Positions 1-6,039 of a stretch of DNA of 7,504 nucleotides are shown in pieces. The notes below the pieces were generated by a model. That model ran no database searches. It was not told the DNA's origin and worked only from the letters and a program-made list of their open reading frames with translations. The DNA is from an uncultured Clostridia bacterium. Lineage in GTDB: Bacteria > Bacillota > Clostridia > Oscillospirales > Ruminococcaceae. Numbering within the stretch: the stretch's first letter is position 1; each line of letters begins with the position of its first letter. A program made the position numbers and the translations under genes. The stretch spans positions 1-7,504 of the forward strand of contig CAMAJC010000085.1 of assembly GCA_945835425.1 (NCBI GenBank), in the 5' to 3' direction.

Positions 1-134
1 AAAATTATTTTTTAGATTTATACTAAAAACAGGTATCTTTATAGGTTGTTCGATGGTATTAAAAACGGCTCTCTTTCCTGTCATTTTGCCGTACCGACAC
101 AAGCAGACTGGTTTTAACCGAAGGAGCATATGGG

Positions 135-1597
135 ATGACACAGATAACAAAGCAGCTGGAAAACAAAATTGACGCCTGGATCGCGGACCACCGGGATGAG
201 ATGGTGGAGGAGATTTGCCGTCTGATTCAGCACGAGAGCATCGCGGATGACAAGGCGCAGCCCGGCCCTTACGGCCAGCCGTGCCGGGATGTGCTGGATA
301 CATATCTGGAAATCGGCAGCCGCCACGGCCTTGCGGCGCGGAACCACGACTATCATGTGGGAGAGCTTTTCTGCCCGGAATGGAGCGGCAGAAAAAAACG
401 CATCGGCCTGATGGGGCATCTGGATGTGGTGCCGGCCGGAGACGGATGGATCTATCCGCCCTTTAGGGCGACGGTCAAAGACGGGTGGATCATCGGGAGA
501 GGTTCGCAGGACAATAAAGGGCCCAGTATGGCCGCCATGTATACGGTGCTCTGCTTGCGGGATCTGGGAGTGGAGCTTGCGTATGACGTCTGTGCCCTGG
601 CCGGAACCGATGAGGAAAGTGGCATGGCCGACGCAAGGTATTACGCGGCAAACGCCGTACTGCCCGACCTGATTCTGGTTACCGACAGCGGGTTCCCGGT
701 CTGTTACGGCGAACGGCCGGTCATCAGCGGAAACATGACGGCAGACCGGCCCTTTACCCGTATCCGGTCGCTGTATTCCGAAAACATTCCGGGTCTTGTC
801 CCGCGCCATGCGGAAGCGGTTCTGGAAAAAGCGCGGAGCTGTTTGAAAAGCTTCATGGCCTGTCCGAACTTCCTGCGGGCTGCGGCTGGAAAGAAACGGA
901 GGACGGCATCCTCTGCTGGGCGGACAGCGTCAGCGGACATCCGTCTTTTTCCGATGTGCGCAGCGGCGTTATCGCAAGATTACTGCGGTTTTTGCTGGAC
1001 TGCGGGCTGGCGGAAGACGAAGACGACCGGCAGATACTCGCTTTTGCGGCGGACGCGGCCTGTTCGCCGGACGGCGCCGCTTTGTCGATCGACTGCGCCG
1101 ACGGGGAATCGGGAAAGATGAAATTCGGCTGCAATACCCTGCGGCTGGAAAACGGCAGGCTGCAGCTGGGCTTCAGTGCGCGCTGCCCGATCACCATCCG
1201 TCCTGAGACGGTATTTGCGGCGCTGGAGGAAAGCTGTGCAGCCGCCGGATTTACGGCGGTACAGACACGCTTGTTAAAAGAAAACTATTTCCCGAAAGAT
1301 ACGCCGGTCATCACTACGCTGCGTGCGGTTTTTCAAAAAACGACCGGTCTCGGTTGGGAGCCGCAGATTTTCACCGCCGGTACCCATGCCCGCCAGCTGC
1401 CCTGCGCCGTTGCATTCGGTCCGGGCGGACTGGCCGGAAACTGTGTCCCTGTTTCCGACCTGCTCCCCTTTGGGCACGGCGGCGCCCATCAGCCCGATGA
1501 GGCCCAGTCGATCGACGCGCTGTGTCTGGCGCTGAAGATTTACATACTGTCGGTGATAGCCCTTGACGGCAAGCCGCTTGGAAAAGAGGGTGCGTAA
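135..1597 (+). pseudogene. M20-family metallo-dipeptidase (PepV-like), interrupted by a -1 frameshift
   Basis: The reading frame starts at ATG 135, behind AAGGAG at 121-126, and stays in frame to about codon 232 (base 830). The rest of the protein continues in another frame to TAA 1595-1597. Before the break it shows M20 di-zinc motifs: MGHLDVVP with His95 and Asp97, QDNKGP with bridging Asp126, GTDEES with catalytic Glu160 and metal Glu161, and VTDSG with Asp184. After the break it has the lid-domain GHP segment, GTHARQ, and the C-terminal GHGGAHQPDE motif that carries the last metal His. Adding one A to the run at 826-830 joins the halves as EKSAELFEKL and gives 487 residues, close to the roughly 470 usual for PepV-type dipeptidases. 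These enzymes hydrolyse dipeptides in the cytoplasm. Neither half has other stops, so the lesion is very recent, a sequencing error, or recoding. Unrepaired, the first frame ends at 1121 without the second half. The family call is secure; the exact substrate is not. Confidence 0.9.
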
Positions 1598-1598
1598 T

Positions 1599-2621
1599 AT
1601 GCTGAAAAGAGAAGACCGGCTTTCCGCGCTGGTTGAGGACGAAAACAGCGCGGTACTTTTGACCAGCTTCCCGGCCATGCGGTACTATGCCGGAAACGAA
1701 GCGTCGGAAGGCGGCGCAATACTTGTCTGGAGCACCGGAGTTAAAGTATTTGCGTCCTTTGCGGCAGAAAAGAAGGATGGTTTTTCCCGTCTGCGCGCCG
1801 TACTTCCGGACACCGTTCAGCGGATAGAAACCGAGCCGTCCGCCCTGAACGCGTCGGATTGGCTGGCGCTGCACGAAGTTTGCCCTGCCGCCGTTTTATC
1901 CGGCGATCTGGAAAAGCGAGTCTGCCGGCAGCGGTGCAGCAAATCGCCGGAGGAAATCAGCAAAATCCGTCAGGCGCAGGGAATCGCCGAAAGGGCTTTT
2001 CTCGCCTGTCTGAACCATATCCATACCGGTATGACCGACCGGGAACTGCAAAAACTGATCGGCGACCTTTTGTGGGAGGAAGGTTCGGAAATGACCTCCT
2101 TTAACCACGTCCTGGGGTGCGGACCGGACACGGCCAATCCCCATGTCCGCCCGACAGGCAGGGAAATCCGCCGCGGAGACCTGATCATGATGGATATCGG
2201 CGCGCTGGTCGACGGCTATGGCTCCGATATGACCCGCATGATTGCCGTCGGGGAAGCCGATGAAGAAAAAAGGCGGATTTATGACCTGGTGCTGACGGCA
2301 CAGACGGCAGGAATTGCCGCCGTTCATGCCGGGACAGTATGTGAAGAAGTCGACCGTGCCGCGCGGAACGTCATCGAAGCAGCCGGATACGGCGGGTATT
2401 TTCCCCATGGGCTGGGACATCCGGTCGGTTCCGGCGGATGGGAAGGCCCGAGGTTTACGCCGGGTGAAAAGGAACTGCTCCCTGCGGACATCGTCATGAC
2501 GGTCGAACCGGGCATCTATCTGCCGGGCAAGTTCGGCATTCGGATCGAGGATATGATTCTTGTGCAGCAAAGCGGAATCGAAAATCTCACCACGATCACC
2601 CATCAGCTGATTATCCTGTAA
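1599..2621 (+). CDS. M24-family Xaa-Pro peptidase (aminopeptidase P / prolidase type)
   Basis: This is a 340-residue metallopeptidase predicted to cut the bond next to proline in peptides or dipeptides in the cytoplasm. Residues 1-115 form a variable creatinase-type N-terminal domain, and about 120-340 the pita-bread catalytic domain. All five metal ligands of M24B enzymes are visible: Asp199 (MMDIGA), Asp210 (SDMTR), His274 (HGLGHPVG), Glu303 (VEPGIYLP) and Glu317 (RIED). The conserved His182 lies in NPHVRP. Length fits bacterial PepQ/YpdF-like proteins of about 350 residues. I chose ATG 1599 because AGAGGG at 1585-1590 lies 8 bases upstream; an in-frame TTG at 1563 would add 12 residues inside the previous gene. 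It follows the M20 stop after one base, so the two genes are almost certainly cotranscribed and translationally coupled. Sequence alone does not separate aminopeptidase P from prolidase. Confidence 0.93.
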   Translation: MLKREDRLSALVEDENSAVLLTSFPAMRYYAGNEASEGGAILVWSTGVKVFASFAAEKKDGFSRLRAVLPDTVQRIETEPSALNASDWLALHEVCPAAVLSGDLEKRVCRQRCSKSPEEISKIRQAQGIAERAFLACLNHIHTGMTDRELQKLIGDLLWEEGSEMTSFNHVLGCGPDTANPHVRPTGREIRRGDLIMMDIGALVDGYGSDMTRMIAVGEADEEKRRIYDLVLTAQTAGIAAVHAGTVCEEVDRAARNVIEAAGYGGYFPHGLGHPVGSGGWEGPRFTPGEKELLPADIVMTVEPGIYLPGKFGIRIEDMILVQQSGIENLTTITHQLIIL

Positions 2622-2687
2622 ATCCAAGGAAGCCTCGATTGATTCGACTTTGTGCCTTTTCGGAGACGTTAATCAGAGTTTTCCTAA

Positions 2688-2736
2688 AACAGCCGCGCTG
2701 CATCCTCATCATGAGCTGCAGTGCAGCTGTTATTTT
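2688..2736 (+). terminator. Probable terminator hairpin after the peptidase operon
   Basis: AACAGCCGCGCTGCA (2688-2702) can pair with TGCAGTGCAGCTGTT (2717-2731). This gives 15 positions with one G-U pair and one C/A mismatch, a 14-base loop, then ATTTT. It lies 66 bases after the M24 stop. The T-run is short, so the call is moderate. A smaller stem, GGTTTT/AAAACC with a CACA loop (2764-2779) followed by TTTT, could be a back-up. The right arm also sits in a tight palindrome, AGCTGCA-G-TGCAGCT (2714-2728), an alternative fold. Confidence 0.45.
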
Positions 2737-2779
2737 CGGCAAAAAATCAGTGGGAACAGAGCGGGTTTTCACAAAAACC

Positions 2780-2808
2780 TTTTGCTTTTCTCTGAAATCT
2801 GCTATAAT
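2780..2808 (+). promoter_or_regulatory. Extended -10 promoter for the SDR-SDR-ThuA operon (P1)
   Basis: A perfect TATAAT at 2803-2808 is preceded by TG and one base (2800-2802), an extended -10 element of sigma-A promoters. The -35 region is weak: TTTTGC at 2780-2785 with a 17-base spacer, or TTGCTT at 2782-2787 with 15. Transcription would begin near 2815, leaving a leader of about 80 bases before the first SDR gene. Confidence 0.6.
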
Positions 2809-2821
2809 AAAACTGACATAA

Positions 2822-2850
2822 TCGACAAAAAATCGTTATTTCATTATAAA
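2822..2850 (+). promoter_or_regulatory. Possible second promoter (P2) for the SDR-SDR-ThuA operon
   Basis: TCGACA (2822-2827) and TATAAA (2845-2850) each match the sigma-A consensus at five of six positions and are exactly 17 bases apart. Initiation would fall near 2857, inside the palindrome at 2852-2868. AT-rich DNA produces such matches by chance, so this is weaker than P1. Confidence 0.35.
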
Positions 2851-2851
2851 A

Positions 2852-2868
2852 AAGCAGAGCTTCTGCTT
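2852..2868 (+). promoter_or_regulatory. Perfect palindrome in the SDR operon leader, possible operator or mRNA stem-loop
   Basis: AAGCAGA and TCTGCTT are exact inverted repeats separated by GCT, ending about 10 bases before the AAAGGAAGG ribosome-binding region of the first SDR gene. It has no T-run, so it is not an intrinsic terminator. It lies downstream of P1 and over the predicted start of P2, where a repressor operator or a translation-affecting stem-loop would act. Which of these it is cannot be told from sequence. Confidence 0.4.
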
Positions 2869-2893
2869 AAGATATAAAGGAAGGATGAAAACC

Positions 2894-3634
2894 ATGAAAA
2901 ATGTCGTGATCACCGGCGCGGACCGCAATATCGGCCTGGAATTGGTCAGGCAGTTTCTGCAAAGGGGCTGGAAGGTCTTTGCAGGCCGTTATCTGATGGA
3001 CCTGCCGCTGCTGGAAGAGCTGCAACGGGAATACCCGGACACCCTGACGCTGGTGCCGCTGGACGTATCAAAAGATGAAGCCGTCAGGGCTGCGGCGGAA
3101 GCAGTCGGAAAAGAAGCGGACCATGTGGACATGCTCATCCATAACGCTGCCGGTTTCGGCGGGCAGTCCGGGGACGGGGAAATCGACTTTACAACCTTTG
3201 CCGCGCCATATAACATCAACGCGCTGGGCGCCATGCGGATGGTTCATTATTTCCTGCCGCTGATGCAGACCGGCATGAAACGGCTCTGCTTTGTTTCCTC
3301 CGAAGCAGGCGTCGTCAGCGTCGCCCACCGGACGGAGATTTCCAGCTATTGTATGTCCAAGACCGCCCTGAACATGGCGCTGCGGCTAATGTTCAACCAA
3401 CTGCAGCCGCTGGGCTACACCTTCCGCCTTTATCACCCCGGATGGGTCCGTTCGGCAAAGATCGAGCACAGCACCGATGCGGTTCCGACCTTCAAAGACG
3501 CGGACGGCAACCTGATCGGCAAATTCTGGCCGTGGGAAACGGCTGCCGCCGCAGTCCCGCAGTTCATTGAAGACCGGGAATGGGAAGACCGGCTGGTGCT
3601 GATCGACAACGAAGGCGCTGCCTGGCCATTTTAA
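2894..3634 (+). CDS. Short-chain dehydrogenase/reductase (classical SDR, intact active site)
   Basis: This is a predicted NAD(P)-dependent oxidoreductase of 246 residues with a Rossmann fold, the usual length for classical SDRs. The nucleotide-binding turn is TGADRNIG (residues 7-14), with Asn where the middle glycine of TGxxxGIG normally sits. It resembles the TGANRGIG form of sniffer/C-factor-like SDRs. Further on are NAAG (84-87), the structural Asn109, a Ser pair at 135-136 and the catalytic YCMSK with Tyr152 and Lys156, followed by HPGWV (181-185). I prefer ATG 2894 over ATG 2885: AGGAAGG at 2878-2884 lies 9 bases before 2894 but abuts 2885, and the next gene, its paralogue, aligns from this point (MKNVV with MKKVV). 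It is the first gene of an operon with a tyrosine-less SDR paralogue and a ThuA-like gene. The substrate is unknown; the ThuA neighbour hints at a sugar or polyol. Confidence 0.92.
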   Translation: MKNVVITGADRNIGLELVRQFLQRGWKVFAGRYLMDLPLLEELQREYPDTLTLVPLDVSKDEAVRAAAEAVGKEADHVDMLIHNAAGFGGQSGDGEIDFTTFAAPYNINALGAMRMVHYFLPLMQTGMKRLCFVSSEAGVVSVAHRTEISSYCMSKTALNMALRLMFNQLQPLGYTFRLYHPGWVRSAKIEHSTDAVPTFKDADGNLIGKFWPWETAAAAVPQFIEDREWEDRLVLIDNEGAAWPF

Positions 3635-3652
3635 GGAAGGAGGAACCAGCTG

Positions 3653-4342
3653 ATGAAAAAAGTTGTCATGATCGCAGGCGCGGGCGATGCCGTCGGTTTG
3701 CGCCTGGTGAAGGATTTTCTGAAAAAGGACTATGCGGTTATCGCCGGGCTGCTCACCGGACAGGAAGGAGTCTCTCTGCCGGAAGGCGTCCTGTCCGTCA
3801 CGCTTGACCCGCTCTCCCATCAGTCCGCGAAGGATGCTGCGGCGGCTGTCGCAGAAAAATATCCGGGGATTGATATGATCGTCGTCAATTACGACAACTG
3901 CCCTGTCCGGGAAAACTGGACGATCCTCGACGAGCCGGATTTTGAAGCCATGAAGCTGGCTTATGAATACAACTGTTTAGGGCCGCTGCGGGCGATCGAC
4001 GCTTTCCGGCCTTTATTGGACAAAGGCGAGGGCAAGCGGATCTGCTGCGTCACCTCCGCCGACAGCAGCAACAACGCCGCCCGCGATATCGCAAACTACC
4101 CAAGCCATGTCTCCAAAGCGCCGCTGAACATGGCAATAAACCAGCTGTTCAACGGCATGCGCCCGGACGGCTACACCTTCCGGATGTACTGCAAGGACGT
4201 AAGCGCCGGGCCTGCAAAGGCCGGAGAGTACGCGGCAGAATACTTCACCCGCAACCGCAGCAACGAGCCTGAATCCTATAAACATTCGGATGAAAACCGG
4301 CTGGTGCTGCGCGACTGGATGAACATCGAAATCCCCTGGTAA
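3653..4342 (+). CDS. SDR-family protein lacking the catalytic tyrosine (divergent paralogue of the upstream SDR)
   Basis: This 229-residue protein aligns end to end with the preceding SDR: MKKVV at the start, a glycine-rich turn AGAGDAVG (8-15), Asn79 where NAAG would begin (here NYDN), Asn107, Ser135, then SHVSKAPLNMA against YCMSKTALNMA, and GYTFRMY against GYTFRLY. In that alignment Lys155 is kept but the catalytic Tyr is Ser151. The nearest tyrosine, Tyr149, is out of register by two. The HPGWV segment is replaced by CKDVS. It therefore looks like a pseudo-enzyme, a regulatory or structural partner of the active SDR, or an enzyme with altered chemistry. The frame is intact and has a strong AAGGAGG (3637-3643) 9 bases before ATG, 18 bases after the upstream stop, so it appears expressed and not decaying. 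Tandem duplication followed by divergence is the simplest origin. SDR membership is firm; function is unknown. Confidence 0.88.
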   Translation: MKKVVMIAGAGDAVGLRLVKDFLKKDYAVIAGLLTGQEGVSLPEGVLSVTLDPLSHQSAKDAAAAVAEKYPGIDMIVVNYDNCPVRENWTILDEPDFEAMKLAYEYNCLGPLRAIDAFRPLLDKGEGKRICCVTSADSSNNAARDIANYPSHVSKAPLNMAINQLFNGMRPDGYTFRMYCKDVSAGPAKAGEYAAEYFTRNRSNEPESYKHSDENRLVLRDWMNIEIPW

Positions 4343-4371
4343 GACTGTTTGGCAAAAACGGAGGTATATGT

Positions 4372-5076
4372 ATGAGAGTACTGGTCATCTGCGACGATAT
4401 TTGGCATCCCGGCGAGGTTATCGAGATGGGCATCCGCGGCATCGGCGACGGCGCGTATCAGTTCGACGTCGTCAAGACCGCCAAGGACATCCTGACTCCG
4501 GAAAAGCTTGCGCAGTATAGGGCGGTCATAATCGCAAAATGCAACAACGTAAACGCTTCAAACACCGCGCCCTGGTTTGAAGACACCGTGACGGAGGTCG
4601 GGCCGGATGAACTGCGCGCCTATCTGGAACAGGGCGGCGGCATCGTCTTTGTCCATTCCGCGGTCTGCATTTCCGAAAACAAGATGCGGGAAACGGAAGA
4701 ACGCTTCAGACGGCCTGCGCGGGAGATGAACAGGCTTTTCGGCTGCAATATGAACGGCCATCCGCTGCGCTGCAACTGCGACGTTTATGTGACCGATCCC
4801 GATTCGCCCATCGCCAAAGGCGTGGAAAGCTTTATGGTGCATGATGAGCACTATCAGATCAGCGATCTGGCAGAGGACGCGAAGGTTTTCCTGAAATGGG
4901 ACTCCGAACCGGGCGGCACCCAGGACGCCGGCTGGACAAGAGAAATCGGCAAAGGCCGGGTTGTCGTCCTGACCCCGGGACATACGCTGGCCGTTTGGGA
5001 GCATCCGGCGTTCCGCAAGCTGCTGGTCAATGCGATTCAGTGGGCCGCGAAGACGGATGAAGCGGCGATGAAATGA
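4372..5076 (+). CDS. ThuA-like domain protein (trehalose-utilisation family)
   Basis: This is a 234-residue single-domain protein of the ThuA family, which has a glutamine-amidotransferase-like flavodoxin fold. Visible family features are the N-terminal strand MRVLVICDD, the central NNVNASNTAPWF (58-69), GGGIVFVHSA (88-97) with His95 at the nucleophile-elbow-like turn, GHP (129-131), the HDEHYQI segment (157-163), GTQDAGWTREIGKGRVVVL (182-200), and the C-terminal TPGHT...VW.HP.FRKLL.NAIQWAA. Length matches stand-alone bacterial ThuA proteins. GGAGG (4360-4364) is 7 bases before ATG 4372. The gene is 29 bases after the SDR-like gene and just before a terminator, so it is the last cistron. In rhizobia ThuA works with the oxidoreductase ThuB in trehalose/sucrose catabolism through 3-keto sugars. 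Here the neighbouring oxidoreductases are SDRs, so a related sugar-redox role is an inference only. Confidence 0.9.
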   Translation: MRVLVICDDIWHPGEVIEMGIRGIGDGAYQFDVVKTAKDILTPEKLAQYRAVIIAKCNNVNASNTAPWFEDTVTEVGPDELRAYLEQGGGIVFVHSAVCISENKMRETEERFRRPAREMNRLFGCNMNGHPLRCNCDVYVTDPDSPIAKGVESFMVHDEHYQISDLAEDAKVFLKWDSEPGGTQDAGWTREIGKGRVVVLTPGHTLAVWEHPAFRKLLVNAIQWAAKTDEAAMK

Positions 5077-5080
5077 CGAA

Positions 5081-5117
5081 AATCCCCTGGAACCCGGCGG
5101 ATTCCAGGGGATTATTT
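5081..5117 (+). terminator. Intrinsic terminator of the SDR-SDR-ThuA operon
   Basis: AATCCCCTGGAA (5081-5092) and TTCCAGGGGATT (5102-5113) form a perfect 12-base-pair stem with a 9-base loop, starting 4 bases after the ThuA stop and followed by ATTT. Upstream AAAA gives a TTTT tail on the other strand, so it could act in both directions. This is the clearest terminator in the window. Confidence 0.88.
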
Positions 5118-5152
5118 GCAGATATGTACCGGTTCTTCGGCTAAATCAGCCC

Positions 5153-5289
5153 ATGATCGAGCCGATCATGACGCTGGTGGAGCAGCGCACCGGAAAATGG
5201 TTTTGCAGTTTGCCGTGATGGCCGTTACAGCCGCCGCGCTGTTCCTCGCGGGCATGGCCGTATTCAGAAAGAAGGACCTGCCGCTTTAA
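5153..5289 (+). pseudogene. Decayed remnant resembling the C-terminus of a membrane permease
   Basis: From ATG 5153 one frame reads MIEPIMTLVEQRTGK. After the A-run at 5194-5197 a second frame continues as MVLQFAVMAVTAAALFLAG, a hydrophobic helix, and ends with a basic tail FRKKDLPL at TAA 5287-5289. Adding one A joins them. A last transmembrane helix followed by a short FRxKDL-type tail is common at the end of ABC-2-type transporter permeases. The piece has no Shine-Dalgarno site and no start-to-stop integrity, and it lies directly behind the operon terminator, so I read it as the surviving end of a deleted gene. It could instead be a chance hydrophobic stretch: only about 45 residues are readable and the family assignment is weak. 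Confidence 0.35.
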
Positions 5290-5920
5290 CGGGGATAAAA
5301 CGCTGTCTTCCTTTTGATCCGTCAGCCGGGAGCTTTTCCTGCTTCGGCGACAGGAAAGAAAAACCGTTTTCCTGTGCAGACCGCGGTGCGCGGAGGGCTT
5401 ATCCGGCAAAACAGTTCGGAGCAGACAATTTTTCCCGATTGGAGCAGGGCAGCGGTCATGACGGCAATTTTTTCATACATTTTGCATAGAGTTTGCAGAC
5501 CTGTTCCCTGTTCAGCCTCTGTTCGGGAAGCCGGGTCATATGCTCTTTTCCCTGCAGAAGAAAGGGCGACGGAAACGCCAAAATGCAGGAAAATATATTG
5601 CACCATTCAAAATAAGGAACCGGAAGAACGCCTGCAATATCCAAAAAAAAGACACACGCCGCCATATTTTATTCATCGGATTAGCACGGGTAAATATGCA
5701 CCTGTATGCTGAAAACGTCCGGTTATACAGTCGCTATGCAGCCGTTTTCTCTCCGCAGAAGACCGGGAAAGGCGGTTACAGGCTCTCCTGCGGAACCGGC
5801 GCCTCTGTCCGGCCGGATGCATATATGCGGGCGAATATTTTTATACATTTTCTGTCCGGCTTCTGGCCGGCGCCGCCAGTCGGTTTCTGTGTCAAAAAAA
5901 TGTCGGAAGTGAAAATTTTT
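5290..5920 (+). other. Long intergenic stretch with no recognisable gene
   Basis: I see no supported gene here on either strand. Open frames exist but lack Shine-Dalgarno sites, give low-complexity Arg/Cys-rich translations, and one of them runs through the M3 promoter and stem-loop. Small structures are visible: an inverted repeat ACAGGAAA/TTTCCTGT (5350-5357 and 5368-5375, 10-base loop, no T-run), a 10-base direct repeat TCTGTCCGGC (5804-5813 and 5851-5860), the second copy followed by GCCGG that can pair with CCGGC (5856-5870), and two similar AT-rich blocks ending in ATACATTTT (around 5467-5482 and 5835-5850). It may be eroded remains of a lost gene, like the permease remnant at its left edge, or an undetected RNA. 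Confidence 0.5.
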
Positions 5921-5922
5921 AT

Positions 5923-5951
5923 TTGGCAAACTGCAAATTGTCGTGTATACT
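5923..5951 (+). promoter_or_regulatory. Sigma-A-type promoter of the M3 oligoendopeptidase gene
   Basis: TTGGCA (5923-5928) and TATACT (5946-5951) each match consensus at five of six positions with an optimal 17-base spacer. The A/T-rich stretch GAAAATTTTTATTT just upstream could serve as an UP element. Initiation is expected near 5958, about 11 bases before the leader stem-loop and about 82 bases before the proposed start codon. Confidence 0.75.
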
Positions 5952-5968
5952 ATATACAGCAGAAATGC

Positions 5969-6016
5969 AAAGTGATAGCGTTCTTGAAAGCATCCTTTCG
6001 AATGCTATCACTTTTT
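5969..6016 (+). promoter_or_regulatory. Promoter-proximal terminator-like stem-loop in the M3 leader (possible attenuator)
   Basis: AAAGTGATAGCGTTC (5969-5983) pairs with GAATGCTATCACTTT (6000-6014) over 15 positions including one G-U pair. After a TT bulge, GAAAG (5986-5990) pairs with CTTTC (5995-5999) around a CATC loop. The stem runs into TTTTT (6012-6016), as in an intrinsic terminator, yet it lies between the promoter and the ribosome-binding site of the gene it precedes. It could attenuate transcription, protect the 5' end of the mRNA, or terminate a very short RNA. No competing antiterminator fold is obvious to me. Confidence 0.6.
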
Positions 6017-6025
6017 CGTATCAAC

Positions 6026-6033
6026 GAGGGGGA
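6026..6033 (+). promoter_or_regulatory. Shine-Dalgarno site that points to an ATT start for the M3 gene
   Basis: GAGGGGGA lies 6 to 7 bases before ATT 6040. The next in-frame ATG (6055) is about 21 bases away with no purine-rich site of its own, and the upstream in-frame ATG (5965) has no Shine-Dalgarno site and falls at the edge of the stem-loop. Confidence 0.6.
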
Positions 6034-6039
6034 ATTTCT

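Noticed and set aside
1..134. Promoter for the M20-M24 operon (TATACT at 19-24)
   Set aside because: A -10-like box is present, but the matching -35 would lie outside the window, and the AT-rich stretch gives such boxes by chance. No other structure was found before the gene.
114..809. Long minus-strand open frame (231 residues) opposite the M20 gene
   Set aside because: It is the antisense of a gene with clear catalytic motifs on the + strand and has no family motif of its own. The same holds for the minus-strand frames opposite the M24, SDR, ThuA and M3 genes.
824..833. Programmed -1 ribosomal frameshift site in the M20 gene
   Set aside because: The zero-frame codons GAA AAA GCG do not form an X XXY YYZ slippery heptamer, and I see no strong downstream stem-loop or internal Shine-Dalgarno stimulator. 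M20 dipeptidases are not known to be recoded.
1563..1598. TTG start for the M24 peptidase giving 12 extra residues
   Set aside because: ATG 1599 has a Shine-Dalgarno site at the right distance and avoids overlap with the M20 gene; the extra residues resemble nothing in the family.
2885..2893. ATG 2885 as start of the first SDR
   Set aside because: The ribosome-binding site abuts this codon, whereas ATG 2894 is 9 bases away and matches the start of the paralogue. It adds only three residues either way.
5314..5712. 132-codon + strand and 94-codon minus-strand open frames in the long spacer
   Set aside because: No convincing ribosome-binding site, no recognisable domain and mixed low-complexity sequence; probably chance frames.
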